This document shows positions 25,675 through 34,333 of a stretch of DNA of 64,000 nt, piece by piece; position 1 is the first letter of the stretch; every line of letters begins with the position of its first letter. Made by a program: the position numbers and the translations under genes. Source of the DNA: Micrococcus cohnii (GTDB lineage Bacteria > Actinomycetota > Actinomycetes > Actinomycetales > Micrococcaceae); the NCBI RefSeq assembly GCF_014205175.1, contig NZ_JACHNA010000001.1, positions 248,001 through 312,000 on the forward strand. Direction: 5' to 3'. The notes beneath the pieces are model-generated. The model saw nothing but the letters and a program-made list of their open reading frames with translations. It was not told where the DNA came from and searched no databases.

Positions 25675-26280
25675 TCAGTTCAGGTCGCGCCACGTGTAGT
25701 CGCTGATCCTGGGCTTGCGATCGTCGGTGAAGGTGAACACGAACGCGCGACGGGTGGGGTCGTCCAGGGTCTCGCCATCGTCGTTCGTCCAATGCCACGT
25801 GGCCATGACGCGGACTCGGCCCTTGTCGCCGTGCGGGGTGAGCTCGACCTCGGGGACGGAACGGCCCTCGTGCTTCGCGGCCTGCCACCACACCTTGTTC
25901 GTGGTGTCCCAATCACCGGTGAGGACCTTGTCCGCGCACTTCTTCGTCATCAGGTGCTTCGCGCGGGCCTCGGCGTCGGAGTCGTTGGCGTCCTTCGTGG
26001 TGTCCCAGGTCGTCATGATCCGGGCTGCCTCTAGAGCGATGCGCTCCTCCTTCGTGTCGGCCTCGGGAGTGCTCGCGGCAGCCGTGGTGGGCGAGGAGCT
26101 GGCCGGGGCGGGGGCGCCGCTGGAGGCAGCTGCCGTCGTGGGGGATGGCTGCGGCTCTGGGTCGGCGGTGATGGGTGCGCCGAACATGGCCCACGCGCCA
26201 CCGGCGAGGACCAGGGCGACGGCGGCGGTGATGATGCCGAGCAGGATTCGGTGTCGGGTTGTGCGGGTCGCGGGGCTCAT
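25675..26280 (-). CDS. membrane-anchored secreted protein of the conjugation operon
   Basis: 201 residues: short basic start, one N-terminal transmembrane segment (LLGIITAAVALVLAGGAWAMF), a Pro/Ala/Ser/Thr linker to about residue 75, then a compact domain (AARIMTTWDTTKDANDS...VRVMATWHWTNDD...FVFTFTDDRKPRISDYTWRDL). The single-span plus NTF2-like-sized extracytoplasmic domain recalls VirB8/TcpC-type transfer proteins, but sequence identity to those cannot be claimed. Start overlaps the upstream stop (ATGA). A homologue is at 63651. Confidence 0.65.
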   Translation of the reverse strand: MSPATRTTRHRILLGIITAAVALVLAGGAWAMFGAPITADPEPQPSPTTAAASSGAPAPASSSPTTAAASTPEADTKEERIALEAARIMTTWDTTKDANDSDAEARAKHLMTKKCADKVLTGDWDTTNKVWWQAAKHEGRSVPEVELTPHGDKGRVRVMATWHWTNDDGETLDDPTRRAFVFTFTDDRKPRISDYTWRDLN

Positions 26281-27386
26281 TCGAGGCTCACTCCTTGCTG
26301 AATCAGGATCGGCTCGGGGTCAACGGCAGTCGCTGTGCCGCGCGAGTAGCGATCATCCGGGGCTGATGGTTCGTTGATCTGGAAGTGCAGGTGCGCGGTC
26401 TGAGAGAACTCGCCGGTGTTGCCTTCGGTGCAGATCGGGTCTCCGGGGGAGAGCTTGTCTCCGACCTTGACCCGGTGGCTGTCCTCGGCGCAGTGCACGA
26501 AGCTGAAGACGAGGCCGGGGTCGCCTTCCTGACGGCCGATGACGATCTGCGCGCCGTGGGTGTAGACCTGCGTGATCTTCATGTTCGTGGGGGCCACGAC
26601 GGTGGTCACGTCCGAGCCGGGGGTCGAGAAGTCGACGCCGTTGTGGTTCTTGACGTCCTCGGTGCACCGAACGCCAGGGATGCAGCCGCGGTAACCGAAA
26701 GGGCTGGTGAAGCGGCCACCCGGAAGGGGGTGGGTCCATTCGCCGTCGGGGATGTCCTCGGTGATGGGCTCTTCCTTGGTGGAGCAGTCGGTGGTGACCT
26801 CTTGGACGCCGGGGCCGAGAATCTTGTGGAGGTAGTCGCGGATCTCGGGGCGGTCGGGGACGCCGTCGTGCTGTTCAACGACGCCTGCGCCGAGCCGGTA
26901 CGCGCTGAGCATGAGTTTGACGAGTTCCTGTTCGCGTTCGTCGCCCTTGAGGCCGCGCACGCGGTCCTCGAGCTGGGACCGGTGTTTGGCGTGGACGAGG
27001 CCCATTGCCCGGATGGAGTCGTGGCCGTTGTAGGGGTCGCCGGTCGCGCCGACGTCTTTCCAGGCGATGTCCTTGACCTGGCCGAGTCCTCGGGCGTCGG
27101 AGGGGCTAGTGGCGTCCTCTTGCCAGTTCGACTCGGTGCGAATCTGGGCGGCCAGCACTTCCTGGCTGAGTCCGGAGACTTTCGCAGCCTCAGCGATGTC
27201 TCGCCGGTACTTGTCCGGGATCTGCGCGGATCCGGCGTCGCCTTCTTCACAGATCAGCGAGGTACGGGGTCCGCGTGGGCCGTCGTCGGGGATGAGGGAG
27301 CTGCTGAGCGCCAGCGTGACGGGCACGATCAGCAGCGCGAGCATGATGCTGATGATGCCGACGATTCCGACGGCGGTTCGTTTCAT
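26277..27386 (-). CDS. bifunctional lytic transglycosylase / M23 peptidase
   Basis: 369 residues: N-terminal membrane anchor (residues about 5-30), a goose-lysozyme/SLT-type domain (IRTESNW with the catalytic glutamate; DARGLGQVK; MLSAYRLGAG), and a C-terminal M23/LytM domain with HNGVDFSTPGSD and HLHF zinc ligands. It should cut both glycan and peptide bonds of peptidoglycan to let a conjugation machine through the wall. ATGA overlaps on both sides join it to the ParA-like and the anchored-protein genes. Domain pair is typical of Gram-positive type IV secretion hydrolases. Confidence 0.9.
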   Translation of the reverse strand: MKRTAVGIVGIISIMLALLIVPVTLALSSSLIPDDGPRGPRTSLICEEGDAGSAQIPDKYRRDIAEAAKVSGLSQEVLAAQIRTESNWQEDATSPSDARGLGQVKDIAWKDVGATGDPYNGHDSIRAMGLVHAKHRSQLEDRVRGLKGDEREQELVKLMLSAYRLGAGVVEQHDGVPDRPEIRDYLHKILGPGVQEVTTDCSTKEEPITEDIPDGEWTHPLPGGRFTSPFGYRGCIPGVRCTEDVKNHNGVDFSTPGSDVTTVVAPTNMKITQVYTHGAQIVIGRQEGDPGLVFSFVHCAEDSHRVKVGDKLSPGDPICTEGNTGEFSQTAHLHFQINEPSAPDDRYSRGTATAVDPEPILIQQGVSLE

Positions 27387-28747
27387 GCCAGGCCCTCCAC
27401 GAGCGCCGCGGTGGCTTCGAGGTAGGCGCGGCGGGTGTCACGGTGCAGCGCGTCCCAGTGGATTTCGTCGCCCTCGTCGAGGGCCGGGTCGAACGGCACG
27501 ACGATCACGGCCCGCACGTGGTCGGCCAGCAGCTCCTGCACCTTGGCCAGGCGCTCGGCGGATGCCTCGGAGGGCTGGGTGATGACCGCGATGGAGTTGG
27601 CGAGCTTGTCGGCGTGCCCGGTCTTGCGGAGCGCGTCGATGGTCACGAACGCCCTCCTTGCCGCATCTTCCTTGTTGGTGATCGCGATGACGAACTCGTC
27701 CGCGACGTCGACGGCTGCCTGCCAGGTCGGGGCGGTCGAGGCGTTGCCGGTGTCGATGACGGCCAGGCTGTAGAACTGGCGCAGGGCGGAGTGCATCTTG
27801 CGGAACGCGGCGGCGTCGATGACCTCGCGGTCACCGGCGTGGTCCTGGGAAGCCAGGACGTGGAACCGGTCATCTCCCTGGGGGCGGATGAAGCCGCTGA
27901 GCTTGTCGGCGTGCTCGGGGGTTGTGAAGTCCTCGATGCGGTCGAGCAGGTCCAGGGCGGTGTGCTGGTGCGCTGCCGGGCGGGCGCGGTCGGCGAGGTT
28001 CCCGGAGTTCTCGTTGTTGTCCCAGGCCAGGACGGTGCCGCCGCGGACTCGGCCGAGCGTGGCCGCGAGCAGGAACGTGGCCGTGGTTTTGCTGGCCCCG
28101 CCCTTGATGTTCACGACGACGGCGGTGCGGTGGCCGGGCAGGCCGCGCTGCACGGTCGCGGTGAGCTCGCGGGCGTGCAGCTCGTCGGCGGAGGGGGCCA
28201 GGGTCAGGCCGAAGACTTCGTTGAGGGCTCCGCGCCAGCCTTCACGGGCGGGGGCCTGGCGGTGGCGGTCGGCGCGGGTGCGCGTGGCGAACGCCTCAGC
28301 GGTTGAAGACAGCGGGGCCGGCTCATGTGCGGTGTCCGGGGCCGGGGTGAAATGCAGGTCATTCACGCCGGGTAGGTCGGAGGTGATGGTGACGGGGTTG
28401 TTCAGGTAGTCGGCGGTGGCCTGGCCGATGCGGGTCAGGCCGGTGGTCTGCACGGGGGAGGGCTTGCCGGTTGGGTCGGTGAGAGTGAAGTCGCTGTAGG
28501 ACAGTCCGTAGGTGGGGGTGTCTGTGGCGTCGGGGGCCGGGGTCGTGTGACCGTCGGTGGTTACGGTGAAGGTGTCCGGGTCGATGGTCAGTCCGGGGTG
28601 GTGTCCGGTCACGCGGATCGTGGGTGTCCGGCCGGGCTTGGAGGTGGCCACGGTGGCCAGCGCTGTGTCCAGGTCGGTGGCGGGCAGGCGGGTGCCGGTC
28701 GTGTCGGTCAGGGTGACCTGTCCGGTCAGGTGCAGGGTTGTGGTCAT
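27383..28747 (-). CDS. ParA/MinD-type ATPase with N-terminal extension
   Basis: 454 residues from ATG 28747 (AGGAGG six bases upstream). The first 200 residues are Thr/Asp-rich and unrecognised, in part resembling an Ig-like or FHA-like beta domain. The ATPase follows with the deviant Walker A NIKGGASKTT, an intact VIDTGNAS Walker B region and AITNKEDAARRAF. The family positions plasmids, chromosomes or secretion and pilus machines. Its place inside the transfer operon favours placing the secretion apparatus over plasmid partition, and no ParB is adjacent. Confidence 0.8.
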   Translation of the reverse strand: MTTTLHLTGQVTLTDTTGTRLPATDLDTALATVATSKPGRTPTIRVTGHHPGLTIDPDTFTVTTDGHTTPAPDATDTPTYGLSYSDFTLTDPTGKPSPVQTTGLTRIGQATADYLNNPVTITSDLPGVNDLHFTPAPDTAHEPAPLSSTAEAFATRTRADRHRQAPAREGWRGALNEVFGLTLAPSADELHARELTATVQRGLPGHRTAVVVNIKGGASKTTATFLLAATLGRVRGGTVLAWDNNENSGNLADRARPAAHQHTALDLLDRIEDFTTPEHADKLSGFIRPQGDDRFHVLASQDHAGDREVIDAAAFRKMHSALRQFYSLAVIDTGNASTAPTWQAAVDVADEFVIAITNKEDAARRAFVTIDALRKTGHADKLANSIAVITQPSEASAERLAKVQELLADHVRAVIVVPFDPALDEGDEIHWDALHRDTRRAYLEATAALVEGLA

Positions 28748-28903
28748 GGTGTCCTCCTGAAGATGGTCGAGTGGCCAGTGCTCCGAGCTGGTGTCCGTAC
28801 TGGATTCGGTCAGGGGGTGCAGGGATGTGTGTCCGTGGCCGGACATGACTGTGGCCACCGTCCGCATGGGCGCGGTCGGTGGCCAGGTGGTGATGAGTCG
28901 GGG

Positions 28904-29221
28904 TCAGGTGTGCTGCTCGTGTGGGCGTGGCCGTCGTAGGACGACGCTGAGTGCGGTGACGATGGACAGGGTGCAGGTCAGTGCGGTGCTCGTCGGGCCG
29001 GTGTGTGGCTGGTCGGAGTGCAGGTGAACGATGGTCATTCCGGCGGCACCGATGAGGGTGTGGAGCAGCATGAGCTGTGCTGCCCGTCGGGAGAGTCGGA
29101 ATGTGAGGTGTCCTGGGTGCCGGGAGTTGGCCTGCGACCATCGGAAGAGGGCATAGGCCAGCGGGCACATGACGAGCACGGCCGAGAGCGCGGAGATCGC
29201 ACTGACGTGCAGAGCGGTCAT
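28904..29221 (-). CDS. small membrane protein of the conjugation operon
   Basis: 105 residues from ATG 29221, chosen because it overlaps the glutaredoxin stop (ATGA). Three hydrophobic spans are visible (AISALSAVLVMCPLAYALF, LMLLHTLIGAAGMTIVHL, LTCTLSIVTALSVVL). No family recognised; most likely a structural or accessory membrane subunit. A 156-bp gap with nothing recognisable separates it from the ParA-like gene. Confidence 0.6.
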   Translation of the reverse strand: MTALHVSAISALSAVLVMCPLAYALFRWSQANSRHPGHLTFRLSRRAAQLMLLHTLIGAAGMTIVHLHSDQPHTGPTSTALTCTLSIVTALSVVLRRPRPHEQHT

Positions 29222-29514
29222 GTGCGGTCGAGGTCGGGGCCGGTCACGCTCGGCTGCGCGGTGGTGGCCATGTCTGCCTGAGCGTGCTCGATGGCCCGGT
29301 TCAGCCGGTCGGGGTCGAGGCCGGACCACCGGTCGGTGGGGGTCTCGATGATCGGGGTCTGCGTCATGCCTGCGTCGCGGAGCTGCTCGAGCTTGTCGGG
29401 GTGCTGAGTGAGGTCGACGTAGTCGTAGGGCACCTGGTCGCGGTCGAGTCTGCGCTGCACGAGGCGGCAGGGCTGGCAGGACGGCTGGCCGTAGACGGTG
29501 ATCGGGGTGTTCAT
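29218..29514 (-). CDS. glutaredoxin/NrdH-like redox protein
   Basis: 98 residues from ATG 29514 (TPITVYGQPSCQPCRLVQRRL). The thioredoxin-fold start with a CQPC active site and the conserved TQTPIIE cis-proline region identify a small glutaredoxin of the NrdH type. It reduces disulfides using glutathione-like or mycothiol-linked systems. No ribonucleotide reductase is nearby; within a transfer operon it may serve disulfide handling. Starts 18 bases after the preceding gene. Confidence 0.82.
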   Translation of the reverse strand: MNTPITVYGQPSCQPCRLVQRRLDRDQVPYDYVDLTQHPDKLEQLRDAGMTQTPIIETPTDRWSGLDPDRLNRAIEHAQADMATTAQPSVTGPDLDRT

Positions 29515-29531
29515 GACGTCGTCCTTCTGCA

Positions 29532-30026
29532 TCAGAACGGGTTCTCGTTCTCGACGGTCTCGGTGTCGTCGTTGGATTCATCGGCGGTGAGGATCAGCTC
29601 AGTGATGTCTTCGACGGTGAGGTCCTTGTCAGTGGTGTTGTCGATCCACCATCCCGAGCGGGTGAGCGTGCGGGCGGTGTGGAGGACCTGCTGGGCCTGG
29701 GCCTGGTCGTCAGGGGTCTCGTCGGAGTCCACGATTTCGGACAGGGCTTGGAAGCGGGCGCGGGTGGCCCAGTTGATCTGCTTCTCGGAGCCGGTCAGGT
29801 CGGGCAGGTCGTGCTGCTGCTCGAACTCGGCGGCATCGAGCAACAGTTGGCGGTTGAGCTGTTCGAGTTCCTGCTTGCCCTTGGCGCGGAAGCACTTCGT
29901 GCAGACGCGGTTCTTGCCGAGACCGAAGGCGTGGGCCTTCCGACGTCCGGCGGGGACGTGGGCGAGGTCGACGGTCTCGGTGTGGCCGCAGCTGAAGTCG
30001 ATGGAGAGTTTGGTGCGAATGGGCAC
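29532..30026 (-). CDS. hypothetical protein with N-terminal zinc-binding motif
   Basis: 164 residues from a GTG start at 30026 (AGGA nearby). FSCGHTETVDL and VCTKCFRAKGK give a C-x-H...C-x-x-C zinc site in the first 50 residues, the remainder being helical and acidic. Resembles small uncharacterised proteins of actinobacterial plasmids. Likely first gene of the minus-strand operon 25242-30026, since the recombinase gene beyond it is separated by 71 bp and a different purpose. Confidence 0.6.
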   Translation of the reverse strand: MPIRTKLSIDFSCGHTETVDLAHVPAGRRKAHAFGLGKNRVCTKCFRAKGKQELEQLNRQLLLDAAEFEQQHDLPDLTGSEKQINWATRARFQALSEIVDSDETPDDQAQAQQVLHTARTLTRSGWWIDNTTDKDLTVEDITELILTADESNDDTETVENENPF

Positions 30027-30097
30027 TGGTAATCCTGTCGTCGTGGTTAGTGGGACGTACGGGATTCGCGGGTGGGGGCGGCGCAGGTGTGTCTGTC

Positions 30098-30940
30098 TTA
30101 GCAGGCGAGGTCGTGCACGCGTGCGGTCATGTCGGGCAGGGCGCGGATTGCGGCGACGTCGCGGGCGAGTTTTTCGGCGGTGACGCGGGTGTAGACCATC
30201 GTTGTGGCGACGTCGGCGTGGCCGAGGAGGTCGCGGAGGCTGAGGATGTCGAGGGACGCGGTGTAGACGTGGGTGGCGAACCGGTGGCGGAGCGTGTGCG
30301 CGGTCCAGCCGTCATCGAGGAGGTCGTTGAGACGCTGCGTGATCGAAGCGGCGAGGTAGTGGCCGCTGGGGTTCCGGTTCGACGGGAAGATCCACCCTTT
30401 TGAGGGGGCGAGGACAAGGGCTTCGGTAAGGAGTGGGTGGACCGGGACGTAGCGGATGTTGCCGCCCTTGCCGGTGACGTGAATGAAGCCGTCCCGGATG
30501 TCCTCGGCCTTCAGGTGGGCCATTTCGGAGACTCGGAGGCCGCTGAGGGAGCCGAGGAGGAGCATGAGGATGTCGGCTGGGCGGGTGCATTGGGCGATGG
30601 CCCGGTGTAGGACGTGATCGGGTGTCGGTCGGGGGAGTCCGCGGGGCACGGTGATGCGGGGTAGGTGCGCGGCGGGATTCGCGGTAGTGCGGTCGGTCTC
30701 TACGGCCCATCGGTAGAACACGCGGATGGCGTCTGCGGCGTTCTTGCGGGTCGAGGGGGACGAGCCGACCGTGAGGAGCCAGTCGGTGATGTGCGTAGGG
30801 GTGAGGTCCCAGATGCTGAGTTGCTGGTCGTCCGCCCAGTCGCTGAGGCGACGTGCGTAGTGCACGCGGTTCTTGACGGTTCGGGGGCGCCGGTACACCG
30901 AGAGCCAGGTCTCGAAGGCGGTCAGCGTGGCATGGGACAT
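30098..30940 (-). CDS. tyrosine recombinase (XerC/D-like)
   Basis: 280 residues from ATG 30940 (an in-frame ATG at 30955 is possible). N-terminal SAM-like core-binding domain, then the catalytic set: LSGLRVSEM (Arg), TGKGGN (Lys), HTLRHRF (His-x-x-Arg), LLGHADVATT (His) and VYTRV (nucleophilic Tyr). All six are present. It could resolve plasmid dimers or integrate the element. A perfect 11-bp hairpin (30994-31019) lies just upstream and is a possible binding site or terminator. Confidence 0.88.
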   Translation of the reverse strand: MSHATLTAFETWLSVYRRPRTVKNRVHYARRLSDWADDQQLSIWDLTPTHITDWLLTVGSSPSTRKNAADAIRVFYRWAVETDRTTANPAAHLPRITVPRGLPRPTPDHVLHRAIAQCTRPADILMLLLGSLSGLRVSEMAHLKAEDIRDGFIHVTGKGGNIRYVPVHPLLTEALVLAPSKGWIFPSNRNPSGHYLAASITQRLNDLLDDGWTAHTLRHRFATHVYTASLDILSLRDLLGHADVATTMVYTRVTAEKLARDVAAIRALPDMTARVHDLAC

Positions 30941-30993
30941 CAGGGCCTCCAGCATGGGTCGAGTGTGTCCCGTGGAGGCTGGGCAAAAACGTT

Positions 30994-31019
30994 GGGGCTG
31001 TCGAGGTTTCGACAGCCCC
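30994..31019. repeat. 11-bp perfect inverted repeat upstream of the tyrosine recombinase
   Basis: GGGGCTGTCGA (30994-31004), loop GGTT, TCGACAGCCCC (31009-31019). On the minus strand it is followed after four bases by CGTTTTTG, so it can be a terminator for transcripts arriving from the right. The symmetrical 26-bp form beside a recombinase also allows a recombination site. Confidence 0.55.
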
Positions 31020-31080
31020 ATGTGAACGTTCGGTGAGGGTTAGGTGTACTGACCGGAGACGTTGATCGACCCGATCGAGT

Positions 31081-31773
31081 TCAGTCCAAGGTGACGCTGG
31101 CGGCGGTGTCCGGTGGTGTGCCGATCTCGTCGACGGTGTGGCCCGAGCATGGATGGCGCGTGAGCGTAGCCTTGCGAATGCGGTCGAGAGAGAACCACCG
31201 CACACCGCCGCGCAGTCGACACCACCCGATGAGGTACCAGCTACCACGGGTGCCGGCGAACAGAATGGGCTCGACGTCACGACGGGTGTGCTCGCCAGCG
31301 GCGGAGACGAAGTGGATGCGCAGCACTCGTTGATCTGTCATGGCCTGTTCGCAGGTCGAGCGGACGGACCGAGAGGTGCTGGGGGGCGAGTCGACCCAGA
31401 CGCGCTGCGCGAGCTCGCTCACCTGCTCGCGAGTGTGCGGGTCGAGGACATCCACGATCTTGCGGACGGCGGCTGCCGCGAGATCCGAGTACGGCGCATC
31501 GGGTGCGGCCTTGACCGCTGCCAGCAGTGCCAAGGCTTGAGCCGGTGACAACGCGATCGGCGGCAGGGAGCCACCTTCTACGATCCCGTACCCGCCGCCT
31601 GGACCAGGGCGGGACCACAGCGGCACCCCGGAAGCTTCGAGTGCCGTCAGGTCTCGTTTGATGGTCCGGACAGACACCCCGAATTCACGGGCAAGTCCCC
31701 CAGCACTCCTCCCACGCTTCCCGCTGCGCCTGAGGGCCTCCGACAGCGCGTGGAGGCGTTCCGAACGCTTCAT
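31081..31773 (-). CDS. YafY-type HTH/WYL transcriptional regulator
   Basis: 230 residues: N-terminal winged helix (LAREFGVSVRTIKRDLTALEASGVPL), a linker helix region, and a C-terminal WYL domain with WYLIGWCRLRGGVRWFSLDRI. WYL regulators sense small ligands or nucleic acids and typically control a divergent gene. Here the divergent hydrolase starts 75 bp away with AT-rich DNA between (TGTCATAAATAGTG near 31796), so it most probably regulates the hydrolase and itself. Lies inside the IS481-type element. Confidence 0.88.
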   Translation of the reverse strand: MKRSERLHALSEALRRSGKRGRSAGGLAREFGVSVRTIKRDLTALEASGVPLWSRPGPGGGYGIVEGGSLPPIALSPAQALALLAAVKAAPDAPYSDLAAAAVRKIVDVLDPHTREQVSELAQRVWVDSPPSTSRSVRSTCEQAMTDQRVLRIHFVSAAGEHTRRDVEPILFAGTRGSWYLIGWCRLRGGVRWFSLDRIRKATLTRHPCSGHTVDEIGTPPDTAASVTLD

Positions 31774-31847
31774 CAGGAAACCATCGCCATATTCATGTCA
31801 TAAATAGTGCCACTCCGTTGTCCAGGAGCCCTGCCAGCATCGAGCAC

Positions 31848-32576
31848 ATGACATCAAACGCAACGGACCAACCGCACGTGATCCTCGTTCCCGGCTACTG
31901 GCTCGGCGCCTGGGCCTGGGATGACGTGGTGCCCGCCCTAAAGGAGCAGGGGCTCGACGTCGAGGCCATCACTCCGTCGGGCCTCGACGAGCAGGATCCC
32001 AATCGGAAGAACACCACTCTGCAGGACCAGGTCGATGCCCTCCAGGCCCTTGTCGAACAGGCCGGCGGCGACGTCGTTCTCGTGGGGCATAGCGGCGCCA
32101 ACGCCGCGGTGAGCACCGTCACGGACAGGACCCCCCAGTTGCTCCGCCGGGTCATCTGGGTCGATTCCGGGCCCATGCCAGACGGAGGAGCCTTCGCGCC
32201 GGAGCTCCCGCAGGACATCGAGGAGCTCCCGCTGCCCGACTTTGACACGCTCGGTCAGCAGGCCAGCCTCGAAGGGCTCAGCGACGGTCAGCTCAAGACC
32301 TTCCGCGCCCGCGCTGTCCCCGAGCCTGCAGGTGTCGCCCGCGCCACGGTCTCCTTGACCAATGATCGGCGCCACAGTGTGCCGACCACCCTGATCTGCT
32401 GCTCCCTGCCGTCCAACCAGGTCCTTGAGCTGGCCCAGGCACGACACCCCATGTTCGCCGCCGTCAACGACCTGATCGACGTCCAGATCGTCGACCTGCC
32501 CACTGGTCACTGGCCGATGTGGAGCCGCTCTGAAGATCTGGCCAACGCGATCGCTGCCGCCGCTCTCGCCTCCTGA
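31848..32576 (+). CDS. alpha/beta hydrolase
   Basis: 242 residues from ATG 31848. The oxyanion strand HVILVPGYWLGAWAWDDV, nucleophile elbow VLVGHSGANA (serine in GHSGA) and terminal TGHWPM histidine are all visible, with an aspartate in IWVDSG. This fits the esterase/haloalkane-dehalogenase-like branch. Substrate unknown. Divergent from the WYL regulator and inside the IS481-type element, suggesting an inducible detoxification or catabolic cargo. A strong hairpin follows the stop. Confidence 0.87.
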   Translation: MTSNATDQPHVILVPGYWLGAWAWDDVVPALKEQGLDVEAITPSGLDEQDPNRKNTTLQDQVDALQALVEQAGGDVVLVGHSGANAAVSTVTDRTPQLLRRVIWVDSGPMPDGGAFAPELPQDIEELPLPDFDTLGQQASLEGLSDGQLKTFRARAVPEPAGVARATVSLTNDRRHSVPTTLICCSLPSNQVLELAQARHPMFAAVNDLIDVQIVDLPTGHWPMWSRSEDLANAIAAAALAS

Positions 32577-32589
32577 GTTCCTCGTCACC

Positions 32590-32629
32590 GATGAAGGGGG
32601 GGCAGCCATTGCCGCTGACCCCCTTCATC
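32590..32629. terminator. hairpin between hydrolase and IS481 transposase
   Basis: GATGAAGGGGG (32590-32600) and CCCCCTTCATC (32619-32629) form a perfect 11-bp stem with an 18-nt loop, 13 bases after the hydrolase stop and 18 bases before the transposase. It should stop hydrolase transcripts or limit transposase expression from outside promoters. Confidence 0.6.
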
Positions 32630-32647
32630 CCGTTCCGAAAGCCCCCC

Positions 32648-33634
32648 ATGAGCCACAAGAACGCCGCCCTGACACCCCGCCACCGCCTGCAGGTCGCTCG
32701 CCTCGTCGTCGAGGATGGCTGGCCGATCAGCGAGGTGGCCGCTCGGTTCCAGGTGTCCTGGCCGACGGTGAAGCGGTGGGCCGACCGCTACCTCGCCGGT
32801 GAGTCCATGGAAGACCGGTCTTCGCTCCCGAGGGTGTCGCCGCACAAGACCCCGAAGACGGTGACCAAGCGGTGCGTCAGCCTGCGAATGCGGTTGCGCG
32901 AAGGCCCAGTTCAGCTCGCCGCTCGACTCGGCATCGCGCCATCGACGGTGTACCGAATCCTCACGACGGCACGCCTCAAGCGGCTGTCCTACGTCGACCG
33001 TGCCACCGGCGAGCCGATCCGCCGGTACGAACACCCCCATCCCGGCTCGCTGGTGCGCGTGGACGTGAAGAAGTTCGGGAATTTCCCCGACGGCGGCGGC
33101 TGGCGCTATGTCGGCCGACTCCAAGGCGAACGCAACCGTGCCGCCACGCCCGGGAAGCCGAAGAGCAAGTGGCACAACCCAAAGCTCGGGTACGCGTTCG
33201 TGCACACCGTCATCGACGACCACTCCCGCGTCGCGTACACCGAGGTCCACGACGACAAGACCGCCATCACCGCCGTCGCCGTCCTGCACCGGGCGGACGA
33301 GTGGTTCGCAGACCGCGGTGTCACCATCGAACGGGTGCTGTCTGACAACGGCGGGGCATACCGGTCACACCTGTGGCGCGACACCTGCGAGGCCCTATCG
33401 ATCACCCCGAAGCGGGCCCGTCCGTACCGGCCGCAGACCAACGGAAAAGTGGAGCGCTTCCACCGGACCATGACCGACGGGTGGGCGTACACCCGCTGCT
33501 ACACCAGCGAGCAAGAAAAATGTGACGCCCTGCCGGACTGGCTGCACCAGTACAACGAACACCGTCCGCATACCGCCTGCGGCAACCAGCCGTCCTCCTC
33601 ACGATTGATCAACGTGTCCGGTCAGTACACCTAG
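32648..33634 (+). CDS. IS481-family transposase
   Basis: 328 residues from ATG 32648. N-terminal helix-turn-helix (ISEVAARFQVSWPTVKRWADRY) and rve-type DDE core: VRVDVKKFG (D), LSDNGGAYRS (D) and NGKVERFHRTM (E). It ends VSGQYT with the TAG stop lying in CCTAG just outside the ACA end, the same arrangement as in the element at 52684. Length normal for IS481. Mobilises the 2.6-kb unit. Confidence 0.92.
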   Translation: MSHKNAALTPRHRLQVARLVVEDGWPISEVAARFQVSWPTVKRWADRYLAGESMEDRSSLPRVSPHKTPKTVTKRCVSLRMRLREGPVQLAARLGIAPSTVYRILTTARLKRLSYVDRATGEPIRRYEHPHPGSLVRVDVKKFGNFPDGGGWRYVGRLQGERNRAATPGKPKSKWHNPKLGYAFVHTVIDDHSRVAYTEVHDDKTAITAVAVLHRADEWFADRGVTIERVLSDNGGAYRSHLWRDTCEALSITPKRARPYRPQTNGKVERFHRTMTDGWAYTRCYTSEQEKCDALPDWLHQYNEHRPHTACGNQPSSSRLINVSGQYT

Positions 33635-33679
33635 GGGGGACCGACTGCAGCGGGCCGCGGAGGGGAGTCCTAGTAGTGG

Positions 33680-34180
33680 TTATCGCGCGGCGTCGACGGT
33701 GCCCCGGTCGGGCACCGTGGCGGTCAGGAGGACCGCGGCCAGCGCCCCGCCGACAATGAAGATGTCCGCGATGTTGCCGATGAACCAGTTCCCGTAGGCG
33801 AGGAAGTCCACCACGTGGCCTTGCCCGAATGACGGTGGGCGCAGGAGCCGGTCACCCAGGTGGGAAGTCACCGCGCCGCCGAGACACCCGATCACGATCG
33901 CCCAGGACACGGTACGGACCCGGAGGGTGAACCAGATCGCCGCGGCGACCGCCACCGCCGAGATGATGGTGAAGATCCAGGTCGAGTTGGCCCCGAACGA
34001 GAAGGCCGCCCCGGGGTTGTAGGCCAGCTGGAGCCCGAGCAGCTCACCCAGGAGCGGGACTCGCTCGCCCGTGGACAGGCTGTTCTCCGCCCACCACTTG
34101 GTCACCTGGTCCAGGACCACTACGCCGGCCCCGATCGCAATGGTCAAGAGCACCAGGGGGTACCTGCGCCGGTGGTTCAT
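33680..34180 (-). CDS. lspA: lipoprotein signal peptidase (signal peptidase II)
   Basis: 166 residues, four hydrophobic spans. Conserved blocks: VLDQVTKWW, YNPGAAFSF, HLGDRLLR, GHVVDFLAYGNWFIGNIADIFI. The two catalytic aspartates (GDR and IAD) are present; the usual asparagine of the NLxDR box is histidine here. It cleaves the signal peptide of prolipoproteins in the membrane. It is next to a P-type ATPase and cmtR; lspA genes often travel with mobile Cd/Zn/Pb resistance clusters. 153 bp separates it from the ATPase. Confidence 0.9.
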   Translation of the reverse strand: MNHRRRYPLVLLTIAIGAGVVVLDQVTKWWAENSLSTGERVPLLGELLGLQLAYNPGAAFSFGANSTWIFTIISAVAVAAAIWFTLRVRTVSWAIVIGCLGGAVTSHLGDRLLRPPSFGQGHVVDFLAYGNWFIGNIADIFIVGGALAAVLLTATVPDRGTVDAAR

Positions 34181-34333
34181 TCGTGTCCTTTCGCGATGCG
34201 CCCGCTTCCCGGCGCCTCAGTGAATCTGCTGACCCCGGCGCGACCTGTGAAATCGCTGGCAGGTACCGGATGGACCGGACAGGTCGGGTCTCACCGGGCC
34301 TGGGCGTCTCTGTCCCGCAGGCACGGTAGGAGC

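Larger units (their letters stand above)
31045..33629 (+). mobile_element. IS481-type element with passenger genes (2585 bp)
   Basis: Left end TGTACTGACCGGAGACGTTG (31045) and the complement of the right end (TGTACTGACCGGACACGTTG, ending 33629) match at 24 of 25 positions, and the match extends four bases outward (TAGG/CCTA). Between them lie a WYL regulator, an alpha/beta hydrolase and one IS481 transposase. No second transposase or internal end is seen beside the transposase, so the regulator and hydrolase appear to be cargo. No identical target duplication is visible. Confidence 0.75.

Noticed and set aside
27383-28747. ParA-like gene as evidence of a plasmid partition locus
   Set aside because: No ParB-like gene or centromere repeats adjoin it and it is translationally embedded in the transfer-type operon.
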